DNA of 64,000 bases. It comes from an uncultured Pelagibacteraceae bacterium. GTDB lineage: Bacteria > Pseudomonadota > Alphaproteobacteria > Pelagibacterales > Pelagibacteraceae. Position numbers and translations under genes: made by a program. The stretch covers positions 1 through 64,000 of the forward strand of contig CACFQR010000006.1 in NCBI GenBank assembly GCA_902568465.1, in the 5' to 3' direction. The notes under the pieces were generated by a model that was given only the letters and a program-made list of their open reading frames with translations, searched no databases and had not been told where the DNA came from. Positions 34,745-43,214 of this stretch are shown here, in pieces (the stretch's first letter is position 1; every line of letters begins with the position of its first letter).

Positions 34745-35685
34745 TTTTTTATTTTTTTTCTTATTTTTTTATTAGTATTACTAGATTTATGCAAAACTAA
34801 AGTTTCTGACTCGAACATATCATTTAAATCTTTAATTCCGTTTACTAAATCCCCACTAGTAACACCTGTGGCGCAAAAAATAACATCATCTTTTACCATA
34901 TCATTAATGTTATATTTCCTATCTAAATTTTCTATACCTAAAGATTTTGCTCTTTTTTTTTCATCCTCATCTTGAAAATATAATCTAGTTTGCATTTGAC
35001 AGCCAAGACAATCTAAAGCAGCGGCTGCTAAAACACCTTCTGGGCCACCTCCTATTCCAATATAAATATCGTTTCCTTTTGTTGAATCAGCTACTGATAT
35101 TACGCCAGAGACATCTCCATCAGATATAAAATTGATTGAAACACCCATTTCATTTAATGAATTAATAATTTTATCATGTCTAGGACGTTTTAAAATGCAG
35201 GCAGATAATTTATTTGGGGTAGTGTTCTTCGCATCCGACAATAACTCAATATTTTTTTTAATATCAAAATCTAAATCTATTAGATTTTTAGGAAGTTTTG
35301 GACCTATTGCTATTTTTTCCATGTATATATCAGGAGCTTTTAGCAAATTTCCCTTTTCTGCTACAGCCAAAACTGACAATGCATTAGGTAGATTTTTTGC
35401 AGCAAAATTTGTTCCCTCTAAAGGATCAACGGCAATATCCAGAGATAAACCCTCATTAGTGCCAACAGATTCATTAATGTAGAGCATTGGGGCTTCATCC
35501 ATTTCACCCTCACCGATAACAATTTTTCCTTTCATATTAATTTTGTTGAGCATGTTTCTCATTTCATCAACAGCAGCTTGATCCGCAGCAATTTTATCAT
35601 TTTTGCCTTTAAATAAAGAGGCTCCATAAGCAGCACGAGATGTTGTCAAAATAAATGAATCAATAAATTTTCTATCAATAGTCAT
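34741..35685 (-). CDS. glpX: Class II fructose-1,6-bisphosphatase
   Basis: GlpX removes the C1 phosphate of fructose 1,6-bisphosphate, the committed step of gluconeogenesis. The 314-residue protein carries KIVIGEGEMDEAPMLYINE near residue 54 (metal-binding Glu residues) and DIAVDPLEGTNFAAKNLPNAL near 82. GIGGGPEGVLAAAALDCLG lies near 206, and the C-terminal VIFCATGVTSGDLVNGI near 268. It overlaps tatD by 4 bases and directly abuts hom upstream (stop and start adjacent). This hom-glpX order is shared with other alphaproteobacteria. Confidence 0.97.
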   Translation of the reverse strand: MTIDRKFIDSFILTTSRAAYGASLFKGKNDKIAADQAAVDEMRNMLNKINMKGKIVIGEGEMDEAPMLYINESVGTNEGLSLDIAVDPLEGTNFAAKNLPNALSVLAVAEKGNLLKAPDIYMEKIAIGPKLPKNLIDLDFDIKKNIELLSDAKNTTPNKLSACILKRPRHDKIINSLNEMGVSINFISDGDVSGVISVADSTKGNDIYIGIGGGPEGVLAAAALDCLGCQMQTRLYFQDEDEKKRAKSLGIENLDRKYNINDMVKDDVIFCATGVTSGDLVNGIKDLNDMFESETLVLHKSSNTNKKIRKKIKK

Positions 35686-36978
35686 TTAAACTTTTTCGAT
35701 TCTTATAAAAGTAGGACGCTGTGTAACAAAATTATTTTTAGAAAGATTTAATAATAATTTATTAAAATTTTTCTCTAAATTTTCATGAGTAATTATAATA
35801 ATGTCAGCTTTTTTATTTTTTTTGTCGGGTAGCTGAATAAGATTTTTGATAGATATATGATTTTTTGCAAAGTTTTTAGTAATTGATGATAAAACTCCAG
35901 GAATATCTTTTACTTCAATTCTAAGGTAAGAAGAACATATATGATTAGAAATATCAAAATTTTGTATTCTTTTTCTAAGTAATGATGAAACTCCAAATGG
36001 ATAATTTATATTTTCGCGTAATATTGAACAAAGATCTGAGATAATTGCTGATGTAGTCGGTCCAGGACCTGCTCCTTCTCCCTGCAAAATCGATCTACCA
36101 ACAGGGAATCCGTCCACTATAATAGCATTTAACACACCGTCAATATTTCCAATATATGAATTTTTAACTACAAGGCATGGATGAACTCTTTGTACTAACT
36201 TATTTTTTCTTATTTCTGATATTCCAAGTAGCTTAATTTTATAACCTAAGCTTTTCGCATGTATAATATCAACTAGATTTATATTTTGAATGCCTTCTAC
36301 TAAAATTTTCTCATTAGATATTTTTTTATTAAAAGCTAAAGAAGATAAAATTTTAATTTTATCAGCAGCATCATTTCCATTTAAATCTGAAACGGGGTTA
36401 CTCTCTGCAAAACCAAGTTTTTTAGCTTTAGATAAAACATCGTTAAATGGTTTTCCACTTTTTTCCATCGTAGATAAAATAAAATTTGTTGTACCATTTA
36501 AAATTCCATAAATTTTACTAATTTTGTTTGCAATCAAACCTTGCTTTATTGATCTAATTATCGGAACACCACCTGCTACTGAGGCCTCATATTCTAAATT
36601 GACTTTGTTTTTTTCTGCAATTTTAGATAATTCATCGCCATATTTTGCTATTAAAGATTTATTAGCTGTAATAACATGCTTTTTGTTTTTAAGTGCTGAA
36701 AAAACAAGTTTTTTTGCCATTCCTTCAGAGCCCCCAATTAGTTCAATTATTATATCTACATCTTTCAAGTAAACCAGTGATAGCGAATTTTTTACCCATT
36801 TAGATTTAGGAATTTTAGTTTTTCTATTTTTCTTTAAATTTTTGGCTGATATATATTTTATAATAGGAATTTTGCCAGTTTTAAGTGCGATTAATTTTTT
36901 ATTTTTTAATAGAGTTTTATAAAAATAACTTCCGATGTTACCAAACCCTACCATTGCTATTATAACTTTATTTTTCAT
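35686..36978 (-). CDS. hom: Homoserine dehydrogenase
   Basis: Hom reduces aspartate semialdehyde to homoserine, the branch point to threonine and methionine. The 430 residues have a Rossmann NAD(P) domain (MVGFGNIGSYFY, residues 10-21), TANKSLIAKYG near 113, the catalytic region ASVAGGVPIIRSI and GILNGTTNFILS near 135-170, and NGNDAADKIKILSSLAF with the catalytic Lys near 203. A C-terminal ACT domain (LRIEVKDIPGVLSSITKNFA, near 350) probably gives threonine feedback control. Homoserine made here feeds the MetY route encoded at 39.6 kb. It lies between a lipoprotein gene and glpX. Confidence 0.97.
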   Translation of the reverse strand: MKNKVIIAMVGFGNIGSYFYKTLLKNKKLIALKTGKIPIIKYISAKNLKKNRKTKIPKSKWVKNSLSLVYLKDVDIIIELIGGSEGMAKKLVFSALKNKKHVITANKSLIAKYGDELSKIAEKNKVNLEYEASVAGGVPIIRSIKQGLIANKISKIYGILNGTTNFILSTMEKSGKPFNDVLSKAKKLGFAESNPVSDLNGNDAADKIKILSSLAFNKKISNEKILVEGIQNINLVDIIHAKSLGYKIKLLGISEIRKNKLVQRVHPCLVVKNSYIGNIDGVLNAIIVDGFPVGRSILQGEGAGPGPTTSAIISDLCSILRENINYPFGVSSLLRKRIQNFDISNHICSSYLRIEVKDIPGVLSSITKNFAKNHISIKNLIQLPDKKNKKADIIIITHENLEKNFNKLLLNLSKNNFVTQRPTFIRIEKV

Positions 36979-36983
36979 TGTAA

Positions 36984-37544
36984 TTAATTCGGTATATCAT
37001 TTATATCAGGGTAAGGTCTAAGAGAATCTTTTTTCATAATGTTTTCTACTAACTCATCAAATTCCTTTAGTTTATTGTTAGTTGGTTCAATTTTTTGAGA
37101 AATAGAGGTATCGTTTTTAATAGGTTTCTTTTTCTCTATATTTTGCTTTTTGATCAATTTTTTTTCTTTTTTAGCATTTTTTTTTTGTAATCGTTTTTGT
37201 TCCTTTAATTTTTTTTTTTCTAATAGCTTTTGCTCTTTTATTAATTCTTTTTCTAATTTAGCCTTTCTTTTTTCATCAATACGTTTTTGTTTAGCGATTA
37301 TTTTTTCATTAGCTATTCTCTCCTTTTCATCAATTTTAGCTTGTTTCATTAGTTTTTCAATTTGTGAGTTTTTACTTTTATTTTTTTTGTCAAATGTTCT
37401 AACTTCAACTATCATTGTTTTATTAAAGTAAGCCTCTTTTTCCTTTTTATTAATACAAGGATGATCTCCACACCAATAAACTTTGTTTTGTGAGACACAA
37501 CTAGATATAAAAAATATAAAAATAAAATATAATAATATTCTCAT
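36984..37544 (-). CDS. Lys-rich coiled-coil lipoprotein, function unknown
   Basis: A 186-residue protein with an N-terminal signal and lipobox (FFISSC, Cys near residue 16), so probably a membrane-anchored lipoprotein. The mature N-terminus contains a conserved-looking block YWCGDHPCINKKEKEAYF with two cysteines that might form a disulfide. Residues about 60-150 are almost entirely Lys, Glu, Gln, Ile and Leu and should form a long charged helix or coiled coil. The C-terminus (LRPYPDINDIPN) is short and distinct. I do not recognise a family with known function. It overlaps argC by 4 bases and precedes hom by 5. Confidence 0.75.
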   Translation of the reverse strand: MRILLYFIFIFFISSCVSQNKVYWCGDHPCINKKEKEAYFNKTMIVEVRTFDKKNKSKNSQIEKLMKQAKIDEKERIANEKIIAKQKRIDEKRKAKLEKELIKEQKLLEKKKLKEQKRLQKKNAKKEKKLIKKQNIEKKKPIKNDTSISQKIEPTNNKLKEFDELVENIMKKDSLRPYPDINDIPN

Positions 37545-38566
37545 GATAAACCAATTTTCTCATTTAAATTAAAAGCAATATTCATATTTTGAACTGCCTG
37601 ACCTGACGCTCCTTTAATAAGATTGTCGATTACAGATATAATTATAATTTTATTATTAACTCTATCTTTGCAAACAGAAATTTTACAAAAATTTGTATTA
37701 ATTACATCCCCTGTACTTAGTGAAGAGTTAAATTTAGCTATTTTTATAAAAAAGTTTTTTTTATGATATTTTTTTAAATATGAATAAATTTTTTTTGCAC
37801 TATTATTTCCTGAAATTTCTAAATGCATTGTAGATAAAATACCTCTAAACATGGGTAAAATATGTGGTGTAAAAAAGATTCTAACTTTCTTTTTGCTAAT
37901 TTTAGAAAGCTCCTGATCGATCTCAGGCATATGTCTATGAAGACCAACGCCATATGCTGAAATTGTATTATAGATGTTTGTAAAAGAAAATTTTCTTTCT
38001 GCATTTTTACCTGCACCGGAATAACCAGATTTAGAATCGATGATAATATTCTTAATATTAATCATTTTATTTTTAATTAAAGGGATTAATGGTAATTGAA
38101 TTGATGTAGGGTAACATCCGGGGCAAGAAATAATTCTATATTTTTTTATCTTGTTTTTTGAAAATTCTGTTAAAGAATAAATAGAATGCTTTATTAAATT
38201 TTTTGCTTTATGATCTATTCCATACCATTCTTTGTATGTTTTGTGGTTATTTAGCCTAAAGTCGGCAGACAAATCAATTAATTTTACATTTTCAGGAATT
38301 ATTTTTGAGATCTTTTGGGCTTCACCATTAGGTAGTGCTGAAAATACGACATCAATTTTTTTCCAGTCTATTTTATTAATTTTAGAAATTCTTGGTAAAC
38401 TTTTCTTCTTAATATTTTTATCAAAATTACTAATACTTTTTCCAATCGATTTTTGTGCACACAGATATAAAACTTTAACTTTGGGATGCTTAGATAAAAT
38501 TTTAATTAATTCAATTCCCACATATCCAGTGGCTCCAATTACCCCAACTTTTATAGAATCTTTCAT
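37541..38566 (-). CDS. argC: N-acetyl-gamma-glutamyl-phosphate reductase
   Basis: ArgC makes N-acetylglutamate semialdehyde in arginine synthesis. The 341-residue protein starts with the NADP-binding motif GVIGATGYVGIELIKIL. The catalytic cysteine lies in RIISCPGCYPTSIQLPL near residue 149. KSGYSGAGKNAERKFSF near 180 and AYGVGLHRHMPEI with the catalytic His near 208 follow. It is the type 1 (about 340-residue) form. The gene overlaps the lipoprotein gene by 4 bases. In alphaproteobacteria argC often follows rplM-rpsI, as here with a 50-base gap. Confidence 0.97.
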   Translation of the reverse strand: MKDSIKVGVIGATGYVGIELIKILSKHPKVKVLYLCAQKSIGKSISNFDKNIKKKSLPRISKINKIDWKKIDVVFSALPNGEAQKISKIIPENVKLIDLSADFRLNNHKTYKEWYGIDHKAKNLIKHSIYSLTEFSKNKIKKYRIISCPGCYPTSIQLPLIPLIKNKMINIKNIIIDSKSGYSGAGKNAERKFSFTNIYNTISAYGVGLHRHMPEIDQELSKISKKKVRIFFTPHILPMFRGILSTMHLEISGNNSAKKIYSYLKKYHKKNFFIKIAKFNSSLSTGDVINTNFCKISVCKDRVNNKIIIISVIDNLIKGASGQAVQNMNIAFNLNEKIGLS

Positions 38567-38616
38567 TGTTTCTAGTTATAACAGTTATTATTGATAAGAG
38601 ATATTTTAATACTGGT

Positions 38617-39057
38617 CTATCTTTTAGAAAACTGAAAGCTTCTCCTAGCTTTCCGATGACCATATTTTTTACGTTCTACGGTTCTAGAATCTCTGGTTGT
38701 TAGCTTCTCTTTTTTTAAAGCAGGTTTCAAAGCACTATCAAAGGCTACTAGAGCTCTAGCTATTCCATGTGTAATAGCTCCAGCTTGACCAGATAAACCA
38801 CCACCTTTTACAAAACATCTAACATCAAATTCATTTTCTCTTTTAATTACATTAAAGGGTCTTGATACAACAATTTGTAAATTGGGTTTTTTGAAATACT
38901 CAATCATTTTTTTACCATTTATATATATATTTCCAGAACCTTTTTTTACCCAAACTTTTGCTATAGATCTTTTTCTTCGCCCTGTCGCATATTTCGAATC
39001 TTTGAAATCAATTTTAATATTTTTTTTAACAGGCTCGGCGTTTAAAGTAGTTTCCAT
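38617..39057 (-). CDS. rpsI: Ribosomal protein S9
   Basis: S9 belongs to the small-subunit head, and its C-terminal tail reaches the P-site tRNA. The 146-residue protein has a short alphaproteobacterial N-terminal extension, then YATGRRKRSIAKVWVKKGSG near residue 24 and GGGLSGQAGAITHGIARAL near 84. The basic tail KKYGHRKARRSFQFSKR ends in the universal Lys-Arg. It follows rplM by one base, the conserved rplM-rpsI pair. Confidence 0.98.
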   Translation of the reverse strand: METTLNAEPVKKNIKIDFKDSKYATGRRKRSIAKVWVKKGSGNIYINGKKMIEYFKKPNLQIVVSRPFNVIKRENEFDVRCFVKGGGLSGQAGAITHGIARALVAFDSALKPALKKEKLTTRDSRTVERKKYGHRKARRSFQFSKR

Positions 39058-39058
39058 A

Positions 39059-39520
39059 TTAATTCAACAAAATTTTATTTTTTAAATTTAATTTTCCAAA
39101 ATCTACAATAGTTGGACTTTGGGTATCATGGGGGTGATCTTTTCCTTTGTACATTTTTAACTTTGATAGTTGTTTTTTGGCTAATGGACCATGTGGCAAC
39201 ATTCTTTTGACTGCTAATTTTAGAATTTCTTCGGGCTTCGATTTATGCAAAGTTTTTGGATTAGTAACTTTAATTCCTCCAGGGTGACCAGTGTGTCTAT
39301 AATATTTTTTGTCACTAAATTTTTTACCTGTAAACTTCATTTTTTCAACATTAGTTACAACGACAAAATCTCCATTATCCATGTGAGGTGTATACTGATT
39401 TTTATTTTTACCTCTTAAAATAATAGAGATATAAGCAGCCAACCTGCCTACAACAGCATTTTCAGCATCAATTATTATCCAATTATTTTTTACTTCACTT
39501 TTTTTAACAAAATTTGTCAT
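39059..39520 (-). CDS. rplM: Ribosomal protein L13
   Basis: L13 is an early-assembly large-subunit protein. Its 153 residues contain WIIIDAENAVVGRLAAYIS (about 14-32), the family signature NGDFVVVTNVEKMKFTGKK (about 48-66) and RMLPHGPLAKKQLSKLKMYKGKDHPH near 107 (quoted in part). It opens a two-gene operon with rpsI. Its start is divergent from metY across 121 bases that contain the SAM-V-like riboswitch. Confidence 0.98.
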   Translation of the reverse strand: MTNFVKKSEVKNNWIIIDAENAVVGRLAAYISIILRGKNKNQYTPHMDNGDFVVVTNVEKMKFTGKKFSDKKYYRHTGHPGGIKVTNPKTLHKSKPEEILKLAVKRMLPHGPLAKKQLSKLKMYKGKDHPHDTQSPTIVDFGKLNLKNKILLN

Positions 39521-39544
39521 TCTAATTCGCGCATAAGTACTTGT

Positions 39545-39586
39545 ATTTGGCTATAAAGTCAAATTTATTAGCTTAAAAAGGCTTTA
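39545..39586 (+). promoter_or_regulatory. SAM-V-like riboswitch aptamer upstream of metY
   Basis: The leader of metY can form an H-type pseudoknot. A hairpin pairs ATTTG (39545-39549) with CAAAT (39560-39564). Loop bases TAAAGT (39554-39559) pair with the downstream GCTTTA segment (39581-39586, one G-T), leaving an A-rich connector AGCTTAAAAAG. This is the architecture of SAM-II/SAM-V aptamers, and SAM-V was described in Pelagibacter upstream of metY. The AGAGG ribosome-binding site lies near 39631. High S-adenosylmethionine would be expected to lower MetY synthesis. Assignment rests on location and hand folding. Confidence 0.72.
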
Positions 39587-39641
39587 CAATAGTGGTTTTT
39601 AATAAGAAAATACTGCATCTAAATAACAAAAGAGGTTAAAA

Positions 39642-40970
39642 ATGAGTAAACAAATTAAAAATCCTGAAACAATAGCTTTACATGGTGGTGAATATAGAAG
39701 TGATCCTGCGACAACTGCAGTTGCGGTCCCTATTTATAGAACTACTTCATATCAATTCAAAAATACAGACACTGCAGCAAATCTTTTTGCTCTAAAAGAA
39801 TTTGGAAATATTTATACAAGAATTATGAATCCAACGAATGACGTGTTGGAAAAAAGAGTAGCTGCTTTAGAAGGTGGTCTTGCGTGCGTTACGGTAGGTT
39901 CTGGTCAAGCTGCTTCAACTTTTGCAATAACAAATTGTTGCCAAGCAGGAGATAATTTTATTAGTTCTACAGATCTTTATGGTGGAACAGTTAATTTATT
40001 TACACATACATTAAAAAAACTAGGTATAGAAGTTAGATACGCAGATCCATCTGACCCAAAAAACTTTGAAAAACAAATTGATGAAAAAACAAGATGTATT
40101 TATGCTGAAACTTTACCAAATCCATATTTACGTGTTTTTCCAATTAAAGAAGTTGCTGATATAGGAAGAAAACATAATATTCCTTTAATTATGGATAATA
40201 CAGCTGCTCCCGTTATATGTAGACCGATTGAGCATGGAGCTGCTGTTGTAATTCACTCTTTGACTAAATTCATCGGTGGTCATGGTACTGTAATTGGTGG
40301 ATGTTTGGTTGACGGTGGTAATTTTGATTGGACTGCAGACCCAAAAAGACAGCCGCTATTTAATGAACCAGACCCAAGTTATGGTGGTGCCGTTTGGGGA
40401 AAAGTTGTGCCTGAGCTAACTGGAGCAAACGTTGCTTACGCAGTGCGTGCTAGGGTAGTTTTGTTGAGGGATTTAGGTTCAGCATTAGCACCTGACAATG
40501 CTTTTGGAATAATTCAAGGACTAGAAACAGCTCCTTTAAGAATGAAACAACATTGCTCAAATGCTCAAAAAGTTGTTGATTTTTTATCAAAACATAAAAA
40601 TGTTGATAGAGTTATTTATCCAAATATACACAAAGGTGAAATTGGAGATAGAGCAAAAAGATACTTTAAAGGCGGCAATGGAGGATTGGTTGGCGTAGAG
40701 GTTAAAGGTGGTGTTGAGGCAGGAAAAAAGTTTATCGAAGCTTTAAAGATGTTTTACCATGTTGCAAATATTGGCGATGCAAGAAGTTTAGCTATTCATC
40801 CCGCTACTACTACTCACAGTCAGTTAACATCTGAAGAACTGTTAGCAGCTGGAGTAACACCTGGTTATGTTAGATTATCCATAGGTATTGAACATCCAGA
40901 TGATATTATTGCAGACTTAGACCAAGCTCTAAAAGCTTCTGGTTCAGCAAACCTTAAAGCTGTTAGTTAG
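39642..40970 (+). CDS. metY: O-acetylhomoserine sulfhydrylase (O-acetylhomoserine aminocarboxypropyltransferase)
   Basis: MetY condenses O-acetylhomoserine with sulfide (or methanethiol) to make homocysteine (or methionine), bypassing cystathionine. The 442-residue Cys/Met-metabolism PLP enzyme has YTRIMNPTNDVLEKRVAALEGG near residue 65 and VGSGQAASTFAI near 88. AETLPNPYLRVFPI precedes the PLP Lys in VIHSLTKFIGGHGTVIGG near 206. HPATTTHSQLTSEELLAAGV near 386 is typical of the sulfhydrylase branch. It is preceded by a good ribosome-binding site (AGAGG) and a SAM-V-like aptamer, consistent with end-product control. Its end overlaps the convergent ctaA by 8 bases. Codon use is slightly less AT-biased, as for an abundant protein. 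Confidence 0.95.
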   Translation: MSKQIKNPETIALHGGEYRSDPATTAVAVPIYRTTSYQFKNTDTAANLFALKEFGNIYTRIMNPTNDVLEKRVAALEGGLACVTVGSGQAASTFAITNCCQAGDNFISSTDLYGGTVNLFTHTLKKLGIEVRYADPSDPKNFEKQIDEKTRCIYAETLPNPYLRVFPIKEVADIGRKHNIPLIMDNTAAPVICRPIEHGAAVVIHSLTKFIGGHGTVIGGCLVDGGNFDWTADPKRQPLFNEPDPSYGGAVWGKVVPELTGANVAYAVRARVVLLRDLGSALAPDNAFGIIQGLETAPLRMKQHCSNAQKVVDFLSKHKNVDRVIYPNIHKGEIGDRAKRYFKGGNGGLVGVEVKGGVEAGKKFIEALKMFYHVANIGDARSLAIHPATTTHSQLTSEELLAAGVTPGYVRLSIGIEHPDDIIADLDQALKASGSANLKAVS

Positions 40971-41973
40971 TATTTGAATTTAGGTACAAAAAATAAACAC
41001 TTGAACTAACTAAAAAAATTGAAGTTATTTGGTGCATAGATGCTAAATAAATCTGTGCACCATATAGTAAAGTAAGAATTCCCAATAAAATTTGAATAAA
41101 TACTATTAAACCAATAATATTTACTGTGTAAAATAATCTTGAAAAATTGTTTTTATAAATTTTAAAAGCCAAGAATAAATAATAAATTAAGATTAGATAA
41201 GCTAAATTTCTGTGAAAAAATTGAACTAAAGATGGATCACTGAATGCTGTTGATTTGAACACATTAGTAAAATCATTATCGTCTGGAAAATATGTGGATC
41301 CCATTAGTGGCCATGAATTATATATTGTCCCAGCATCCATTCCAGAAACAAATGCTCCTATTGTTATTTGACAAAAAATTAATAGCAAAAAAATAAAAGG
41401 TAGATAAAATTTTAGTTTCTTGTGAGATAAATCAATTTTTTTTAACTTAAAATAGTCCCACAATATTAAAGAAAGAATAAAAAAAGCAATTAATAAATGT
41501 AAAGCTAATCTGTAGTGGCTAACATCCACTCTATCAATTAAACCACTAGACACCATATACCATCCGATGAATCCTTGGAAACATATAAGAAAGAATATGA
41601 AATAAAGACTTTTTAAACTTTTAAAACCTAATTTAAATGTAAAATAAATTAAAGGTATTAAAAAAGAGATTCCAATTAATCTTCCTAAAAACCTATGGGC
41701 CCACTCCCACCAAAATATTACTTTGAATTCATTTAATGTCATAGAATAATTTTGAAGTTTAAATTCAGGAATTTCTTTATATAAATTAAAATAATTATCC
41801 CAGTCAGTGTTGTTTAAAGGCGGTAAAAAGCCTGTAAATAACTCCCATTTAGTAATTGATAATCCAGAATCTGTTAATCTTGTTAATCCACCGACAACTA
41901 TCATTAAAACAATTAATAAAGTTATTAACAACAGCCATCTGGATATATAAATATCTTTGTTATCCTCGGTCAT
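40963..41973 (-). CDS. ctaA: Haem A synthase (CtaA/Cox15)
   Basis: This integral membrane mono-oxygenase oxidises the C8 methyl of haem O to make haem A for cytochrome aa3 oxidase. Eight hydrophobic helices are visible. The N-terminal signature VVGGLTRLTDSGLSITKWELFTG (quoted in part, about 27-49), WWEWAHRFLGRLIG near 91, HYRLALHLLIAFFILSL near 153, FFHRNLAYLILIYY near 260 and MHQITSIFLVSSS near 318 supply the conserved haem-ligand histidines. I prefer the ATG at 41973 (MTEDNKD). An in-frame ATG five codons upstream is possible. It is divergent from the chorismate mutase gene and convergent with metY. Confidence 0.95.
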   Translation of the reverse strand: MTEDNKDIYISRWLLLITLLIVLMIVVGGLTRLTDSGLSITKWELFTGFLPPLNNTDWDNYFNLYKEIPEFKLQNYSMTLNEFKVIFWWEWAHRFLGRLIGISFLIPLIYFTFKLGFKSLKSLYFIFFLICFQGFIGWYMVSSGLIDRVDVSHYRLALHLLIAFFILSLILWDYFKLKKIDLSHKKLKFYLPFIFLLLIFCQITIGAFVSGMDAGTIYNSWPLMGSTYFPDDNDFTNVFKSTAFSDPSLVQFFHRNLAYLILIYYLFLAFKIYKNNFSRLFYTVNIIGLIVFIQILLGILTLLYGAQIYLASMHQITSIFLVSSSVYFLYLNSNTN

Positions 41974-42028
41974 TAAATTAATATACATATCTATTTAGTA
42001 AATATAAAATTATTAAATTGTCGCTTGT

Positions 42029-42310
42029 ATGAATAGAATTAGATTAAAAAGTGAGAGAAATAAAATTGATAAGATAGACCAGAAGTTGTTTAAACTTATT
42101 AAAAAAAGAACATTTATTGTTAAAAAAATGCTAACTCTCAAAAAATATAAACATGAAATTATTGATCACCAAAGAATTGATAAAATTCTTAAAAAAATAC
42201 GAAGTAAATCAATTCAACATAAAATTGATCCAAGAATTACCAAGAAAATTTGGAAATCAATGATATGGAGTTATGTTGATTTTCAAAGAAGAAATTTTAA
42301 AAAAAAGTAG
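42029..42310 (+). CDS. Chorismate mutase (AroQ class)
   Basis: A 93-residue all-helical AroQ-type chorismate mutase that makes prephenate for phenylalanine and tyrosine. The first helix (RNKIDKIDQKLFKLIKKR) carries the conserved Arg and Asp pattern. ILKKIRSKSIQHKIDPRITKKIWKSMI matches the distal helices with the K-x-x-W motif (quoted in part). It is unusually Lys-rich. It is a stand-alone domain, not fused to prephenate dehydratase. Its stop directly abuts the stop of the convergent rpmG. Confidence 0.85.
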   Translation: MNRIRLKSERNKIDKIDQKLFKLIKKRTFIVKKMLTLKKYKHEIIDHQRIDKILKKIRSKSIQHKIDPRITKKIWKSMIWSYVDFQRRNFKKK

Positions 42311-42502
42311 TTATTTACTATGGGGTGGTAGTTTTTTTTCTATAAAGAATTCGTGTTTTCTAGTTTCAGGATTATACTTTTTAACTTTCAATTTTATTTT
42401 AGCTTTTTCACCAGACGAAGGTTTTTTAACATAATAAAAAAATGCACTATCTGGTTTTTTTTCAGGTACAAGGCGAACTTTTATAGATGTTTTTTTAGCC
42501 AT
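42311..42502 (-). CDS. rpmG: Ribosomal protein L33 (cysteine-free form)
   Basis: A 63-residue large-subunit protein. SIKVRLVPEKKPDSAFFYYV and KKYNPETRKHEFFIEKKLP follow the L33 pattern (KIKL...FFY...KYDP...RKH..F.E.K). The CxxC pairs of the zinc form are absent, as usual for alphaproteobacteria. A seven-residue C-terminal extension (LPPHSK end) is present. The start overlaps the end of the MerR-type gene by 8 bases, so it belongs to the plsX-ihfA-merR transcript. Confidence 0.93.
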   Translation of the reverse strand: MAKKTSIKVRLVPEKKPDSAFFYYVKKPSSGEKAKIKLKVKKYNPETRKHEFFIEKKLPPHSK

Positions 42503-42899
42503 TTGTTAACTTTCTAATTTCTTTAATAATATTTACAATTTTTTTAATTCTTTGTTTTACTTTTTTTGTTTTTTCTTGATTGTCCGTATATAGACCTAAA
42601 TTTTCATTACCGTCAATAGACAGATTATTTTGATTGCTCATTATCTTTTTTACACCATTTATCGTTAAACCTTTATCTTTTAATAGAAATTTAATTTTTT
42701 TAATAATCTCTACATCTTTGTTAGAGTAGTACCTTCTTTTACCAGCTCTAATAGTAGGTTTTATTTGCTTAAATTGAGTTTCCCAGTACCTAATAGTATG
42801 GGTTTGCAAGGAGCCATTTTTCTTATCAAATAAACCAAGATCTTTGGTAACCTCGCCTATGGTCTTATAAGCTTCATTGCTTTTTTTTATAACATTCAT
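42495..42899 (-). CDS. MerR-family transcriptional regulator
   Basis: A 134-residue DNA-binding protein. The MerR winged helix is visible in KTIGEVTKDLGL, THTIRYWETQFKQIKPTIRAGKRRYYSNKDVEII (quoted in part; RYWE near residue 38) and IKFLLKDKGLTINGVKKIM. The C-terminal tail is short, Lys-rich and without cysteines, so it is not a classical metal sensor. A gene of this type directly downstream of ihfA is standard in alphaproteobacteria, and its regulon is generally unknown. It overlaps ihfA by 4 bases. Confidence 0.93.
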   Translation of the reverse strand: MNVIKKSNEAYKTIGEVTKDLGLFDKKNGSLQTHTIRYWETQFKQIKPTIRAGKRRYYSNKDVEIIKKIKFLLKDKGLTINGVKKIMSNQNNLSIDGNENLGLYTDNQEKTKKVKQRIKKIVNIIKEIRKLTNG

Positions 42900-43189
42900 T
42901 TTCTATTTAATTTTTCTTTAATAATTGATGAAGGTATAAATTTAACAACTTTTCTCGCACTAATTTTAGCTTCAATCTTTGTTTTAGGGTTTCTCCCAAT
43001 TCTTTCCTTTTTATTAAGAATTTTAAAAGTACCGAAAGATGTAATTTTAACTTTTTTCTCTTTAATAATTTCCTTTGTCAAAGATTCAAAAAAATTATCA
43101 ATTAAAGATGATGAAAAATTTTTAGAAAATCCTACATCATGAAATATTTTATCTCTAAGTTTTTTTCTCGTTAAACTTTTTTTTAGCAT
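42896..43189 (-). CDS. ihfA: Integration host factor subunit alpha
   Basis: A 97-residue DNA-bending protein of the HU/IHF family. SLIDNFFESLTKEIIKEKKVKITSFGTFKILNK (about 27-59, quoted in part) and the beta-arm signature RIGRNPKTKIEAKISARKVVKF (about 64-85, quoted in part) match IHF-alpha, with the GRNPKT tip that intercalates DNA. Context (plsX upstream, merR downstream) supports ihfA rather than hup. The fabH gene usually found between plsX and ihfA is not there. Confidence 0.93.
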   Translation of the reverse strand: MLKKSLTRKKLRDKIFHDVGFSKNFSSSLIDNFFESLTKEIIKEKKVKITSFGTFKILNKKERIGRNPKTKIEAKISARKVVKFIPSSIIKEKLNRK

Positions 43190-43214
43190 TTAACAAAAAG
43201 TATTATTGGATTAT

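Noticed and set aside
37150-37431. A Phe/Ser-rich plus-strand open frame opposite the Lys-rich lipoprotein.
   Set aside because: It is the shadow of the poly-Lys/Glu codons on the other strand; composition (runs of Phe, Ser, Leu) is typical of antisense frames.
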